This document shows positions 11,529 through 22,333 of a stretch of DNA of 64,000 bases, piece by piece. Every line of letters starts with the position of its first letter. Position 1 is the stretch's first letter. The translations under genes were made by a program, and so were the position numbers. Source of the DNA: Beta vulgaris subsp. vulgaris (Eukaryota; Streptophyta; Magnoliopsida; Caryophyllales; Amaranthaceae); contig NC_079207.1 of assembly GCF_026745355.1 (NCBI RefSeq), positions 17,950,959-18,014,958 of the forward strand, read 5' to 3'. The notes below the pieces were generated by a model. The model worked only from the letters and a program-made list of their open reading frames with translations, was not told the origin of the DNA and searched no databases.

Positions 11529-12172
11529 TTGAGAGTGTCTGACACATGCACCACACTTGAATGTATGTATATAGAAGATGTTTTAAGGAAATTCTTCAAT
11601 AGGTGTTAAGTTACAAAACAATGTAACAATTTTTGTACAAAATGTCCTTATAATTATAAAAGTCCATTTAAAAACATAAAGAAGATTATAAAAATTAGGT
11701 TTATAAAGAAAAACCTTGGCGCGAATTGTGAGCCCGAGAATTTAGTTTAACATTTAATGTAGTTGTCATAGCTGTATTATGGCTGTTGCCTGAGATAATT
11801 GGAGAGAGAAAACCTACTCAAACTAGTCGTTGCATATGCAGGTCAACAACCTATTGTCCCAGTTTCAAATTTTTTTCTTTCCTAATCCGGCCGTTATTAT
11901 TGAGAACTTAAGATAATCTGCTTTTTTCTGTTTAAAAAAAAAAATAATCTGTTTCATATTGTCTTGTGGGTGCTGTAGTCACTCCGTCGTTCAAATCCAC
12001 ATGATACGAATCATTAGGCCATCAAGCCCTTAACCTGCTCCCTCAGGTTGGTCAGGTTACTCAGGTATATAGAATTAACTAATAAGTACTAGTTTCTCCC
12101 TTCACAAATACTCAACCCATCTCCTGAGCCAAATTTATTTTTCTTTGAAATAGACAAATTAAATTATTCGAC
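11529..12172. other. Intergenic DNA
   Basis: No gene or repeat recognised. Confidence 0.4.
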
Positions 12173-12427
12173 GCAATACCGCAAAACTATGACCTGGGCC
12201 CATGGGGTACGGAAAATATTGACTAGTAGCCAAAAATATCACAAACTGTTAGCCTTGGTGCAAAGTGTATTATCAATGTTGCCGGAGGGCATGGTTTTTG
12301 CTCTAGATTTCACCTTCGGCATCATTAATGATACGTTTTGCACCAAGGCTAATAATAGTTTATGATATTATGTCGGCTAGTCAATATTTGTAGTGCTTGT
12401 GCACCCAAGTAATAGTTTCTGATACTG
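12173..12427. mobile_element. Hairpin MITE
   Basis: The left arm (~12173-12276) and right arm (~12320-12427) are imperfect reverse complements. Landmarks are TATTGACTAGTAGCC against GGCTAGTCAATA, TTAGCCTTGGTGCAAA against TTTGCACCAAGGCTAA, and the end motif CGCAAAACTATGACC against the mirrored right end. Length ~255 bp, non-coding. Confidence 0.8.
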
Positions 12428-12537
12428 CGGTCAATTTTGCCCAAAAAGTAATATGCTGCAACTTACAATTATTAGGAAGGCAAAATTTTACAAAATAGAA
12501 GTATTAGTATGAAGATTGAATAGTTATTAATGCTATT

Positions 12538-12632
12538 AAGGCTAATAGTTTGTGATATTTTAGCTACTAGTCAGTGGTAGTAATGCTCAAGTGCACCTAA
12601 GTCATAGTTTGTGGTATATCGCCGTTTTTGCC
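12538..12632. repeat. Extra single arm of the hairpin MITE
   Basis: Repeats the right arm of the element at 12173-12427: AGGCTAATAGTTTGTGATATT, then GCTACTAGTCA, then CATAGTTTGTGGTAT. It is a solitary arm or a degraded second copy. Confidence 0.65.
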
Positions 12633-12722
12633 TTTAAAATATAAGCAAATATACTACCTCCATTTCTTAATACATGTATCATCTCTTTTGAGCACAAGAA
12701 TCAAGGGTGCGGAGATAGTATT

Positions 12723-13724
12723 TGTTAGGACTCTTATATGATACGTACTAGAAATAGGTTTATTGTTCCTAGTTGTGTTGGAGGAGGACTCTTGCCCAAG
12801 ATGATTAGATCAATTGGTCGGTCCATACATCATCAAGTCCAATAAAAAACCGATGAAGACGATCTTGAGTGCGAATCTGTTCAAGAAATTGTAACACCGA
12901 CAATTCGAGCCTCCCGTCGCACGGGATGGGGCCACCGCACATGACAACAATTCATCCCACAATTGAGCCAATCCACCGAAGTATTCGGCCAAAGACTCCC
13001 CTACGATCTGCTTACAATCACTAATTTAAGATTTGAGTTGACAAATCTAAGTCTCGTTAGAACCACAAAAACATTATTTGAGATGCAACCATAAATCATG
13101 AGCGTTGTAAAAAAAAAATAAAGACACCAACGAACGAAGGTGCGGAGAAATAATTTTTAAGAGCCACGAAACGAGCCTAACAAGAATAGTGCTCCAATCT
13201 GTCAAACGTTCCGCCGACGTGAGTTTTGATATAAATATTGTTCAACAATCCAAAATTTCCATTTTACGTTCAATGACATGCGAATCGCATGCCCATTCAT
13301 CAAAGTTATCATCTTTATATTGAATTGGAGTAATCAAGTTGCCTATATTATCATTAGATCCCAGAAAATATAATAAACTGGATCAGGTTTGAGATGTTAG
13401 ATTCATTTTTTTCTGGTCATGATTACACGACGATTGTCGCGAGAATAGCTTCGTAGAGGAGTATCTATGATGATCGAAAAAATCAAGGTTAGGGTTTGAG
13501 TTTTGGTTCGTTATGGTTCAAGGGTTGGTTCGGTTTTTTTCGGGATAGGGAGAAAATTTTGTTCATCTCTAACTTTTGATACAATGTTAAATTTGGTCAA
13601 ATTTGTGTCGCATTTCTCATTCATCAATGAGTTATATTTATACATCCTAAGGACAAGAGTCCTCCTCCAACACAACTACGAATAATAATCATATTCTAAT
13701 ACATATCATATGAGAGTCCTAACA
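12723..13724 (-). mobile_element. Copia gag fragment bounded by inverted LTR pieces
   Basis: Read on the minus strand, the right end is a 140-bp LTR-like sequence (13724-13585, TGTTAGGACTC...TTTAACA). A primer-binding-site-like match to initiator tRNA-Met (TTGTATCAAAAGTTAGAG, 13584-13567) follows, then a gag-like region. The left end (12723-12795) is the first ~70 bp of the same LTR in inverted orientation, so the unit starts TGTTAGGACTC on both strands. The flanks GTATT and ATATT match at 4 of 5 bases. A normal element has direct LTRs, so this arrangement is odd. Confidence 0.75.
12800..13350 (-). pseudogene. Copia gag remnant
   Basis: The minus strand shows the order of a copia gag (UBN2-like) domain in broken frames: NFDEWACDM near 13320, HDLWLHLK near 13075, then SDCKQIVGESLAEYFGGLAQLWDELL near 13020-12930. 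These correspond to the family's Y..W...M, ..LW..L and ..L....M....EY...L..LWDEL blocks. Multiple stops and frameshifts; no pol follows. Confidence 0.75.
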
Positions 13725-13912
13725 ATATTGTAATTTGTTTGTCTTACTCATGTGACTATGTGAGTATGTAATTAGACTATAGAGGAAGGGGTATAATTTT
13801 TTTTTAGTACTAGGAGTATTATATTATGAAATTTTTCTATATAGGAAATGGTACATATATAATAAAACATCTCAAATTAGAAAACAATGTATTTATTAAG
13901 AAATGAAAATAG

Positions 13913-14462
13913 TATATTTTATTATATTTTATAAAAAATTTAAAACGATCATATTTTCAAAATATAAGTGGTGAAGATCACTATCAGACCGTCTAGTGAT
14001 AAATCTAACTTAATAGGTAAGATTTCTTAAGACTCAGGAGTGAGAAAAGAAATAAAAATATCTGTTAGAGATATGAGATATATATTTTCCAATATCTCAT
14101 ATTTCTAACAATGTCTCTAGTTGTCTACCTGCAACAAACTTTAAAACATAATTTGATCCCAATCAGAACTTTGGGTTCACCAAAGATTAATTGCTAGGTT
14201 TCATTCGTAAAGTTTTGTGGTTTAAATTTATCACATAATGATTGGTTTTCGAGTCTAGCATTTATAAATAAATAATTCATTTGTTGGGCAACGATCAAAC
14301 AGACAGATAAATTTGTGAATATATAAAAGCTGTCAGCCAGAGGTTGGCAAGATTAGTTTGTCTGTAATGTTTACTCCTACATTGTCGATTTCATGTGTCA
14401 ATCATTTGCTCAAGTTGTGCATTACTGTCTGTTCGTTGGTCATATTTAGTAGAATAGTAGTA
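13913..14462. other. Intergenic DNA
   Basis: No gene or repeat recognised. Confidence 0.4.
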
Positions 14463-15048
14463 TCTCTATTATACTAGTATGAGAGAAAGGGGAAGCTTTG
14501 ATATTCTCTTATAACTTACTTAAATGTCCATTAAATTAATTACTATTGAAAAAGGAGAACAGTAAAGTCAAATGCAAATATAGTATTAAAAAAAAAGCAA
14601 TCAAATTATAATTGAGCCAACAAAAAATGAAACATTTACAATGAAATTTAGTACATTCATACTGAAAAAGATAAAATAGAATATTACATTAATTATATAT
14701 TTTATCAATTAATTTACAAATACAATCAATAGTATTACATTAAAACAGAAAATATGATCAATAATCAACAAAGTGAAATAATTTATTTAACACAAAGTTA
14801 ATACAACATAAGAAATCCTAAATAAATTCACTTAATATTATTTTATTATTCATTAAGTTTAATCTTAAACACCTAAGAAGGAGTAAGTAAAAAAATAATA
14901 ATAAAAGAAGGCTTAATCTAAGAAATTTAGCAAAAAAAAAAGTGTGATGTTCAAAATTTTACCCTGTTTATTTATGTCAAAAAAGGATAGAATTTATATT
15001 TTAAAAAATAAAAACAATCAGGCACGCATCACGTGCATAATTTGCTAG
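14463..15048 (+). mobile_element. Non-autonomous Helitron, 586 bp
   Basis: The 5' end TCTCTATTATACTAG follows an A, and the 3' end is CTAG followed by a T. A short hairpin (GCACGC...GCGTGC-like: CACGCATCACGTGC at 15023-15036) sits ~8 nt before it. TC start, hairpin, CTRR end and A|T target without duplication are the Helitron hallmarks. No Rep/helicase ORF. Confidence 0.85.
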
Positions 15049-15312
15049 TTGTATATATTTAAGAGACAAGCCCATCTTTGAAGGTGAGATTAGTTTACCT
15101 TCGCCTCACTTTTTGAGGATCTTGCCTCTATAACTGGACCCGATTAACATGTGTGAAGTTTTAGTGTAGTAGCACATTTTTCCTTATATTTAAAAAATGT
15201 TAATTTCCTCTCGGTGTACGAAGTAAAGGGATCCTAACATATTCAAGATGACAATCAATCTCCGGACCTTCGGAAACAGGAAGGGAGATTCTAATCTTTG
15301 AGCTATTACTTA
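15049..15312. other. Spacer between two Helitrons
   Basis: No gene seen. Part of it (~15230-15310) resembles generic transposon sequence, but I cannot name it. Confidence 0.3.
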
Positions 15313-15801
15313 CTAGCATTTTTTGCACGCGATGCGTGCTTTGGTTTTTTTCGAGACAGAAACTCGGCTTGATTTGATATAAGTAAGAGTCAAATTTTGA
15401 ACATTAGACATACGAAATATAATTGTTTTTGCAAAATCTGATTGGTTTAGTTGTGTCACTTAAGTATCTTACCAGTCTTTTTTTTTTTACATTTCACAGT
15501 TAAATTCTATGAAGAAAATAGAAATTTTGTTGAATTTATTTATGATTTCAAATATTATAATTGTTTTTTTAATTTTTTAATTAAGTACACTACTTTATAG
15601 ATTGTGAACAAAGTGGACACTTTTATCTCAAGTCAAATTTTTGTGAATATATTTGTGAGTATGTATTGACATTGTAGTGTATTTTTGTTTGAAACCCTCT
15701 TTGGTTTGTAAGTGAATTTGTAATTTACAAAGGAAAAAGAGGTAAAATAGTCTCTTCATTTGTGGATACCATAGCTCCTCCCTTCCCTTATGTAATAGAG
15801 A
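15313..15801 (-). mobile_element. Non-autonomous Helitron, 489 bp
   Basis: On the minus strand it starts TCTCTATTACATAAGGGAAG (15801) after an A. It ends CTAG (15313) before a T, with the hairpin GCACGCATCGCGTGC ~11 nt before the end. Its first ~90 bp match the elements at 44732 and 45308. Confidence 0.85.
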
Positions 15802-16001
15802 TACTCAAAAAAAATACTACTTTTTTTATGGATATACATTAGAAAAATACTCCCACTACGCCATATAATCTTAATCCCTCAAAATTAAGGTATAATTTAA
15901 TCGTTATTATTCGTTATTAATTCAGTTTTCAATTTTACTGAATCCAAAAAACTTAATTTGGAAACTACAAAAAGTAGTCTAAATTTTGAGGATTGTTAAA
16001 C

Positions 16002-16758
16002 ATCGCCCATAAAGTACTAAAAATCGTCCAAAATATATTTTTATAGACCATTTTACCCTTTCTTCTTTTCTACACTACCCACCACCCCACCACCACCAAC
16101 CTACTACCATTTCACCTTCTCCTCTTTTTCCAACCACCCACCATCCCACCACCACCTACCTTCCCTCTCCTCTTTTCCACACCACCCCCCACCCCCACCC
16201 CCACCCCCTCCATCACCACCTATCTTCCCACTACCACCGTTGTAAACATACAAATGGTTACTGTAAAATTTCAACAACCTCGCATATAACCATCACCTAA
16301 CGTCCTCCACCGCATCCACCGCCGTTGAATTTTTTTTATATGGGCGAACGTCCGGCCGGCCAAGACGTTCTGCCCATGGGGCGATCGTCCGGCTAGGACA
16401 TTCATCCCATGGGGCGAACGTCCGACCAGGTGGATGCGGTGGAGGACGTTAGGTGATGGGGAGGCTGGTGGGTGGCGGTGGTGCAGCAGGTGGCGGGGTT
16501 TGATATTGAGGAAGAAGAAACAGAGGGTTGACTTTGATATTGAGGAAGACGAAACTGATATTTTGGGGAGGGGGTTTGATATTGAGGATGAAAGAGAAAG
16601 AATGAGGTAAGAAGGGTGGCTGGTGGGTGGCGGTGGTGCAGCAGGTGGTGGTGCAGGACTGAGGTAGTTGATGATGGGGATGTGATTTAGGAAAAAAAAA
16701 GGTTAAAAATGTAATTTCAAATTTTTTTTGGGCGATTTTAAGTACTTTATGGGTGACT
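16002..16758. mobile_element. Foldback element, ~757 bp
   Basis: Terminal inverted repeats ATCGCCCATAAAGTACT and AGTACTTTATGGGTGA extend through AAAATCGYCCAAAA. A second inner inverted pair is CCATCACCTAACGTCCTCC (16286-16304) against GGAGGACGTTAGGTGATGG (16440-16458). The left arm is CCA/CT-rich and the right arm GGT/GA-rich, so the whole element can fold. No ORF of note. Confidence 0.8.
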
Positions 16759-17124
16759 TATAGAAGTTAAGTAAATTTTCTATTATCTTCATAACTAATA
16801 GTTATACAAAATTAGTATATGCATAAGTAACTTTGAGTTCATTTCGCAACCTATAGCACGCAAATCTGAAATTTTGAAATTAAAATTTGAAAATTAGCTG
16901 TAATACCTAGTGGGATGTACTCTAGCTAGTAAATGGCACATATTCACTCAAAGACCCTCTCATAATAGTTGATTAATTTTATATGCTTCTTATTAATAGT
17001 CAATTATTAGTAGGATAACTAGTTCTTGTTCCGGGTCATACGCCCTGGATTATCTACCGATGTGTATTTGAAGTATTCAAAAATAGAAATATATGTGTTT
17101 AAATGATTTTCCCCTCACAAAGAC

Positions 17125-17215
17125 CAACATGAGCATTGTAGTGTAGTTGGTTAATGCATTAGCATATCAAATGAGAGGTCATAGGTTCGAGTCTTGAATC
17201 ACACATTTTTTCTCA
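17125..17215 (+). mobile_element. tRNA-derived SINE-like unit
   Basis: It contains pol III box A and B-like motifs: TAGTGTAGTTGGTTAATGC near 17138 and GGTCATAGGTTCGAGTCTT near 17187, spaced as in a tRNA. There is no stable CCA-stem cloverleaf, so it is a SINE head, not a tRNA gene. A T-rich tail with (TTTTTGCTCATTTTA) repeats follows. Confidence 0.6.
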
Positions 17216-17356
17216 TTTTACGAAATTTTTGATCATATTACATTTTTTGTTCATTTTTTGTTTTTTTGCTCATTTTACGTTTTTCCTCATTTTTATTTAC
17301 TTTTGTTTATTTTACATTTTTTTGCTCATTTTAATTTTTTTTGCTCATTTTAGGAA
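17216..17356 (+). repeat. Degenerate TTTTTGCTCATTTTA repeat
   Basis: Six or so units of a ~15-25 bp T-rich motif containing GCTCATTTT or GTTCATTTT. It may be the tail of the SINE-like unit. Confidence 0.6.
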
Positions 17357-18069
17357 ATTGAACAAAATTTGTCATCTTCCACATCAGCAACACATTTATC
17401 CCTTATTTAATAAAATCAAAGACTGGCTAGAATTTGAAGCTGGAATTTGCGCAAAACAACAAAACCAATATTATCGAACAAAAGAATAAAATTGTTTTTA
17501 GCCATTTAACAAATTTTGTCCTTGATTTTTAGTAGGAAAATGAAATTTGAGAAAAATTATACCAGAAGAAGTGGTAGTTGCTAAATAATCTCTCATTCCT
17601 TCAAATTTTGTGCTTCAAAAAAACCTAAATCTTCAAATTTTCGTGACACTTATCGCAAAAATTCGGTCCAAGAAAAATTAACAAATACATTATCAAGGAG
17701 AATCTAAGAAAGAACTCACAAATAACAATGGTAAATCCAGTTGAAGAAGAGCGAGAGAGAGAAGAGCATGTGATAATAGGTTCTTAATCAATGGCTAATA
17801 CTACTAGCAATTTTAGAGAACCAAATCTATTCTTTAAAACTAATCAATTTGTTTCGTTTTCCAGAATACGTAAATTGAAAATTAGGGTTTATGAAAAGCA
17901 AAATCAAACATCAATTAGCTTGAATCATACCTAAGAATTTTTTAATGGAGTTGATTCTCTAAGAAAACTGAATATATTTGCTGGTAGATGTAGAGAATTA
18001 GAGCTTTAATGTGGTTTATCAATGGAACATGTTTAAGAGAACCAGAGGACAGAGAAACCTCTTGCCCAT
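17357..18069. other. Unassigned DNA at the 3' side of the LINE
   Basis: No ORF supported. It may include the untranslated 3' part of the minus-strand LINE. Confidence 0.3.
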
Positions 18070-18105
18070 CTTGTGAGAAGAAGATCAACACATTATGGAC
18101 CCATC

Positions 18106-20517
18106 TAATCCATAAAGTGTCTTCTTTTTTTGCAATTTGCTAAATATACTTCCCCAGTGTTGCAGTATTATACACAAAACAGTCCCGTACTCCTAATCCT
18201 CCACAGTTCTTAGCTTTACAAACCCATTCCCATGAGACAAGAGGAGATTATGAAGATATGTTTTGCCATCCCAGAGATATGATAGGTTCCTAGAAGACCA
18301 ACACAAAATTATTTTCAAAATCTTGTCAACCAATACATCACAATCAACAATAGATAGTCTTCTGAAAGTTATTGGAACTCCAAGGTATCTAAATGGGAAA
18401 TTAAAGATCCCATCTGAACCCCAGTAACTTGTAGTATTCTACTCTTCATCTCATTAGGCACATGACCAAAATAGATGGTAGATTTCATATGGTTGGCTTG
18501 GAGACCAGAAGCATCTGATAAATGCTTTTAGAGCTCTTACCATAAGAGTCACAAAGTGGACAACTGAACATCACCTTTACAGAACAACATTAGATCATCC
18601 GCAAATATCATATGATTCAGCTTTAACTCTTTACATCTGTAGTGATAACCAAATTCCTCTTTTCTACCCACTTTCTTCAGAATTCTTGTGAAATATTCCA
18701 TAACCAAAACAAATAACAAAGGGGAAATTGGATCCCGCTGCCTAAGACCCTTTTGCCCTCTAAAGAAACCACAAAGACCACCATTTATGCTAATGGAAAA
18801 TGAGGGAGAAGAGATACATGTTAAGATCCAACTTCTGAACTGTTCAGGAAATTGATATTTTTCAAGAACCTCACAAATGAACCTCCAGCTTATTGAATCA
18901 TAAGCCTTCCTCAAGTCAATCTTCATGGTGCATCTACTAGGTTGACTTTTCCTCTTATAATGCCTTAGAATGTCTTGACAAATAAGGATGTTATGCAAGA
19001 TTTGTCTATTAGCTACAAATACACTTTACACTTGATCCACCAAGCTAGGCAACAACATTTTTAGTAGTCTACCACATAGTAGTTTAGAGATTACCTTATA
19101 GATGACATTACAACAGGCAATAGGTCTGAACTGACTAACTTCTTCAGGTTGTTCTACTTTGGGAATCAAGCATAATGTTGTGACATTGCTTGAGAAGCTG
19201 CCTACACTAAAAGAAATCCAGTACTACGGTTGTGACCTCCTGCCCCACATGAACCCAAGCCTTCTTAAAAAAAACCACTTGAATAACCATCAGGCCCAGC
19301 AGCTCTATTTTCATCAACATTAAATAGCGCATTCTTCACCTCCTCACTATTAAAAGGAGCTATAAGCCTCTGCTTCATATTCGCATCCACTCTAGTCCCT
19401 TCAGCAATTACAGAGTTACTGACATGCCTGGTGGCCTCACTCTCAAAGCCCATCAATTTCTTATAGTATGTCAAAAAAGCTCCCTCCACATCGTTAGGAT
19501 TCTCATGCCATCCGCCCTCTTCATCCTTTATCCTATGAACCTGCATCTGATGTCTTCTCTTCCTCAAACAGGAATGAAAATAGCTTGTATTTTCATCACC
19601 CTTATGAATCCAATCCTGCTTCACTTTCTGTCTAATGAAACTCATTTTAGCTGCATTTAAGTTATCATAGACTCTCCTAGCTTCCCTCTCCTGCCTATGC
19701 AGGCCTATATTATAAGGGTCTGCATAAATACTCTGTTGTATATCCATAAGCTTTGTTAGAGCAATAAAAGCATCAGATTCCACATTAGAGTAGTTATTTT
19801 ATGTAACCCCTTTAAGCCTTTTTTTCAATTTTTTCAACTTTCTCACCACCTTATACATAGGAACACCTTCTACATTCTCCTGACACCCAGCTTGCAAGAT
19901 AGACAAAAAAGATTCATCAAGTGCCCACATATTGCAAAATTTAAAGGACTTAGCCTTCTCCACCATAGTATTGTCCAATTTAACAACACGAGCACAATGG
20001 TATGAAATTCCCTCAGGAAGAAACATAGCATAAGCATTCCTGAATGAATCAAACCATTTAGAGTTGGCTAATACTCTATCTATCTTCGAAAAGACTCTAT
20101 TTTCCCCTTCTTGCTTATTAGACCATGTATAGTACGGACCAGTTGTGGGGTTGTCCTGCACTCTACACTCTCTAATACATTGCCTAAAGGGAGCTACTTC
20201 CTCCAGAGAAACTGCAGAGCCTAATCTTTCCCCTAGATTCAACACATTATTAAAATCACCTAATATAATCCATGCTCCTTGCACTTGATGGCTAATCATC
20301 TCAAGAGCCCGCCATAACTCCTCCCTAACAACAACATCATTGGCTCGATATATTAGGGTAACCTCAAAAGTCCCACTAGTGGCTCTATGAATCACCTCAC
20401 AATGAATATATTGAGCAACACAACTACAAGTGTTCACCACAAACACTGATGGCAGCCAAACTAACCAAATTCTACTTCCAGCTAGCATATTGGTAATTAG
20501 TGACAACAGACCAATCC
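18106..20517 (-). pseudogene. LINE ORF2 remnant: endonuclease, RT, zf-RVT
   Basis: The segment 20517-19799 is an APE-type endonuclease remnant with GAWIILGDFNNVL, the YTWSNKQ block and SYHCARVV (the S.H.P-type motif, weakened). The segment 19783-19265 covers the linker and RT start (KQDWIHKGDENTSYFH, then EVKNALFNVDENRAAGPDGY). The segment 18998-18549 is the RT core: MKIDLRKAYDSISW, QKGLRQRDPISPLLFVL and the catalytic box MIFADDLMLFC. The zf-RVT start (CKAKNCGGLGVRD) is readable near 18210. About 270 bp between the two RT parts are out of frame. These are textbook plant L1 blocks; function is lost. Confidence 0.9.
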
Positions 20518-22164
20518 TTTTTTTTTGGTAATTCAAAGCTATTATTGATAACCAAAAAAAAAGGTACAAACAATATCCCCAAAAAGAAGACCTAAGGACA
20601 GCTACCTCCCCCCACCTTCTAAGAAGGGTTTGGGAGAAAGCAGCCCCAGGAAACCTTTTACAGCTGAACTACAACAAGAGCCTAAGCTTACATATAGCTT
20701 AGACCTCATACAAACAGACTCTTCTAGAGGATTACAAACAAACAACTAGCATCATAAAACAACCCCTACCTCTATTACATCAATAACAGCTGATTAATCT
20801 GGGAATCATTCCTACAAGCAATATGGAATACTATTACCCTAAACACTTGTTGGGGAGGCATAAGCTTATTATCAAATATTTTTTTGTTCCTTTGAAGCCA
20901 GATGTGGTAGATGCTTTCCACAAATAGTATGTTGTAAAGTTGATGCTTCCTTTTATTGCCTCTACTCTACTAGGTGGCTACTTCAATAATCTCTAGAAGA
21001 TGATAATGCATAATGAGGAAGTGAATCACCTTCATACATAAATTCCAGATGCTTCTACTATAATTGCACTTGAAGAACAGGTGTGCTTATATCTCTGGTG
21101 CAGCATTGCATAATACACATGTATCATCAGTCAGGATCCCCCAAGCATTCTAACTTTAGTAGTTAATCTTCCCAAAAGTAGAAGCCAAGTAATGAACAGG
21201 GCTCTTGGACCAGCTCTACTGTTACAAATAATTCTCTTCCATGGAACCTGAGGTTTATCCCCTTTCAGAAACTAGTACTTCTTGATAGAGAATTTCTCAT
21301 TATGTTCAAACTGCCTCCAATTTGATGGATTCTCAAGATGCTCTCTAGCCTCCAGAATTTTCTTCATTGCCCAAGACAATCTATTAGGGATCACCATACT
21401 CCACACATCTCTACGTTTGATGTAGTATGCATGAAGCCACTTAATCCACAATCTATCTTGTTTTTGAGCTAAAGCCCAAAAATGCTTTCCAACGACAACT
21501 TTGTTCCAAATGATGCTCTCCTTGAAATTGAGGCATCCACTTGTCTTTTTATGACATGAATCATCCCATGCTACTGCTGCCTTCTTAAAATTAGCTGAAC
21601 CAGTTCACAGGAAAGTTCTAAGAATAGCTTGAATCTCCCTGAGCACTTTCTTTGGTAGTAGGAAGATTTGACTCCAATATAGTTGAATCCCCTGAAGAAC
21701 TGATGAAATCAGTTGACATCTCCCAGCATATGAAAGCTTTTTGGCAGTCCATAACTGAATTCTAGCAACCACCTTTGTAATGAGAGGTTTGCATTCAGAG
21801 TAAAATAGCTTTCTAGCTTGTAGAGGTACCCCTAGGTTTTTAAATGGAAAGATACCCACAAGGACTTGTAAGATGTTCTGCAATCTAGCTCTTTCATCAG
21901 CAGAGATGCCAGCAAAATACACATTACTCTTGTCTAGGTTAGCAGCTAGACCTGAGGCAGCTGAAAACTCCTGGAAAGCAATAAGCATGAAAGTAACTGA
22001 GCTCATATTAGCACTAGCAAATAGTAGTAAATCATCAGCAAACATCAAGTGTGTGATGCTGAGCTTCTCACATCTTGGATGGTAATTGGAATTTAGATTC
22101 TCCTTAAGAGCCCCAAGTCTTCTAGAGAGGTATTCCACATACTGATAGCAAAAAGAGAAAAGGA
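20518..22164 (-). mobile_element. Nested 5'-truncated LINE with 16-bp TSD
   Basis: It begins (minus strand) inside an RT domain and ends in an A-run, seen as T's at 20518-20528 on the plus strand. The flanks GACAACAGACCAATCC (20502-20517) and GACAACAGATCAATCC (22165-22180) are a 16-bp duplication with one mismatch. Removing it and one TSD copy rejoins the endonuclease frame of the host LINE. Confidence 0.92.
20880..22160 (-). pseudogene. RT/zf-RVT remnant of the nested LINE
   Basis: The ORF 22177-21605 holds LSRRLGALKEN, the RT active-site block HLMFADDLLLFA, then LAANLDKSNVYFAG and FKNLGVPLQARKL, the usual order of plant L1 RT and thumb. The zf-RVT region continues at ~21600-20880 in broken frames (WKRIICNSRAGPRALF near 21240). 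It differs clearly from the host LINE RT, so it is another family. Confidence 0.88.
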
Positions 22165-22180
22165 GACAACAGATCAATCC

Positions 22181-22333
22181 TTACATATACTAAGAAAGAA
22201 TTTAGAGAAGTTTTTAGTCTTCACCCTAGTTTCAAGAAGTCCAAACAACCCAATATAATAATGATTTAAATTTTTTTTAACATCATTATGTTTATGTGGG
22301 CTATTTAGACCTCTAATGTTCTAGCAACCAATC
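22181..22333 (-). pseudogene. Start of the host LINE endonuclease
   Basis: Out-of-frame remnant that reads WNIRGLN-like sequence (CWNIRGLNSPHKH) near 22325-22290, the conserved N-terminus of L1 endonucleases. It joins the 20517 segment across the nested insertion. Confidence 0.75.

Larger units (their letters stand above)
12654..13912. mobile_element. Degenerate MITE split by a retroelement
   Basis: The left end (TACTACCTCCATTTCTTAATAC, ~12656) and the right end (GTATTTATTAAGAAATGAAAATAGTA, ~13885-13911) are approximate reverse complements resembling decayed Stowaway TIRs. The unit at 12723-13724 lies between them. Confidence 0.45.

Noticed and set aside
17138..17206. Possible tRNA gene
   Set aside because: Has A and B boxes, but the acceptor and anticodon stems do not pair and no CCA-end context exists; better as a SINE head.
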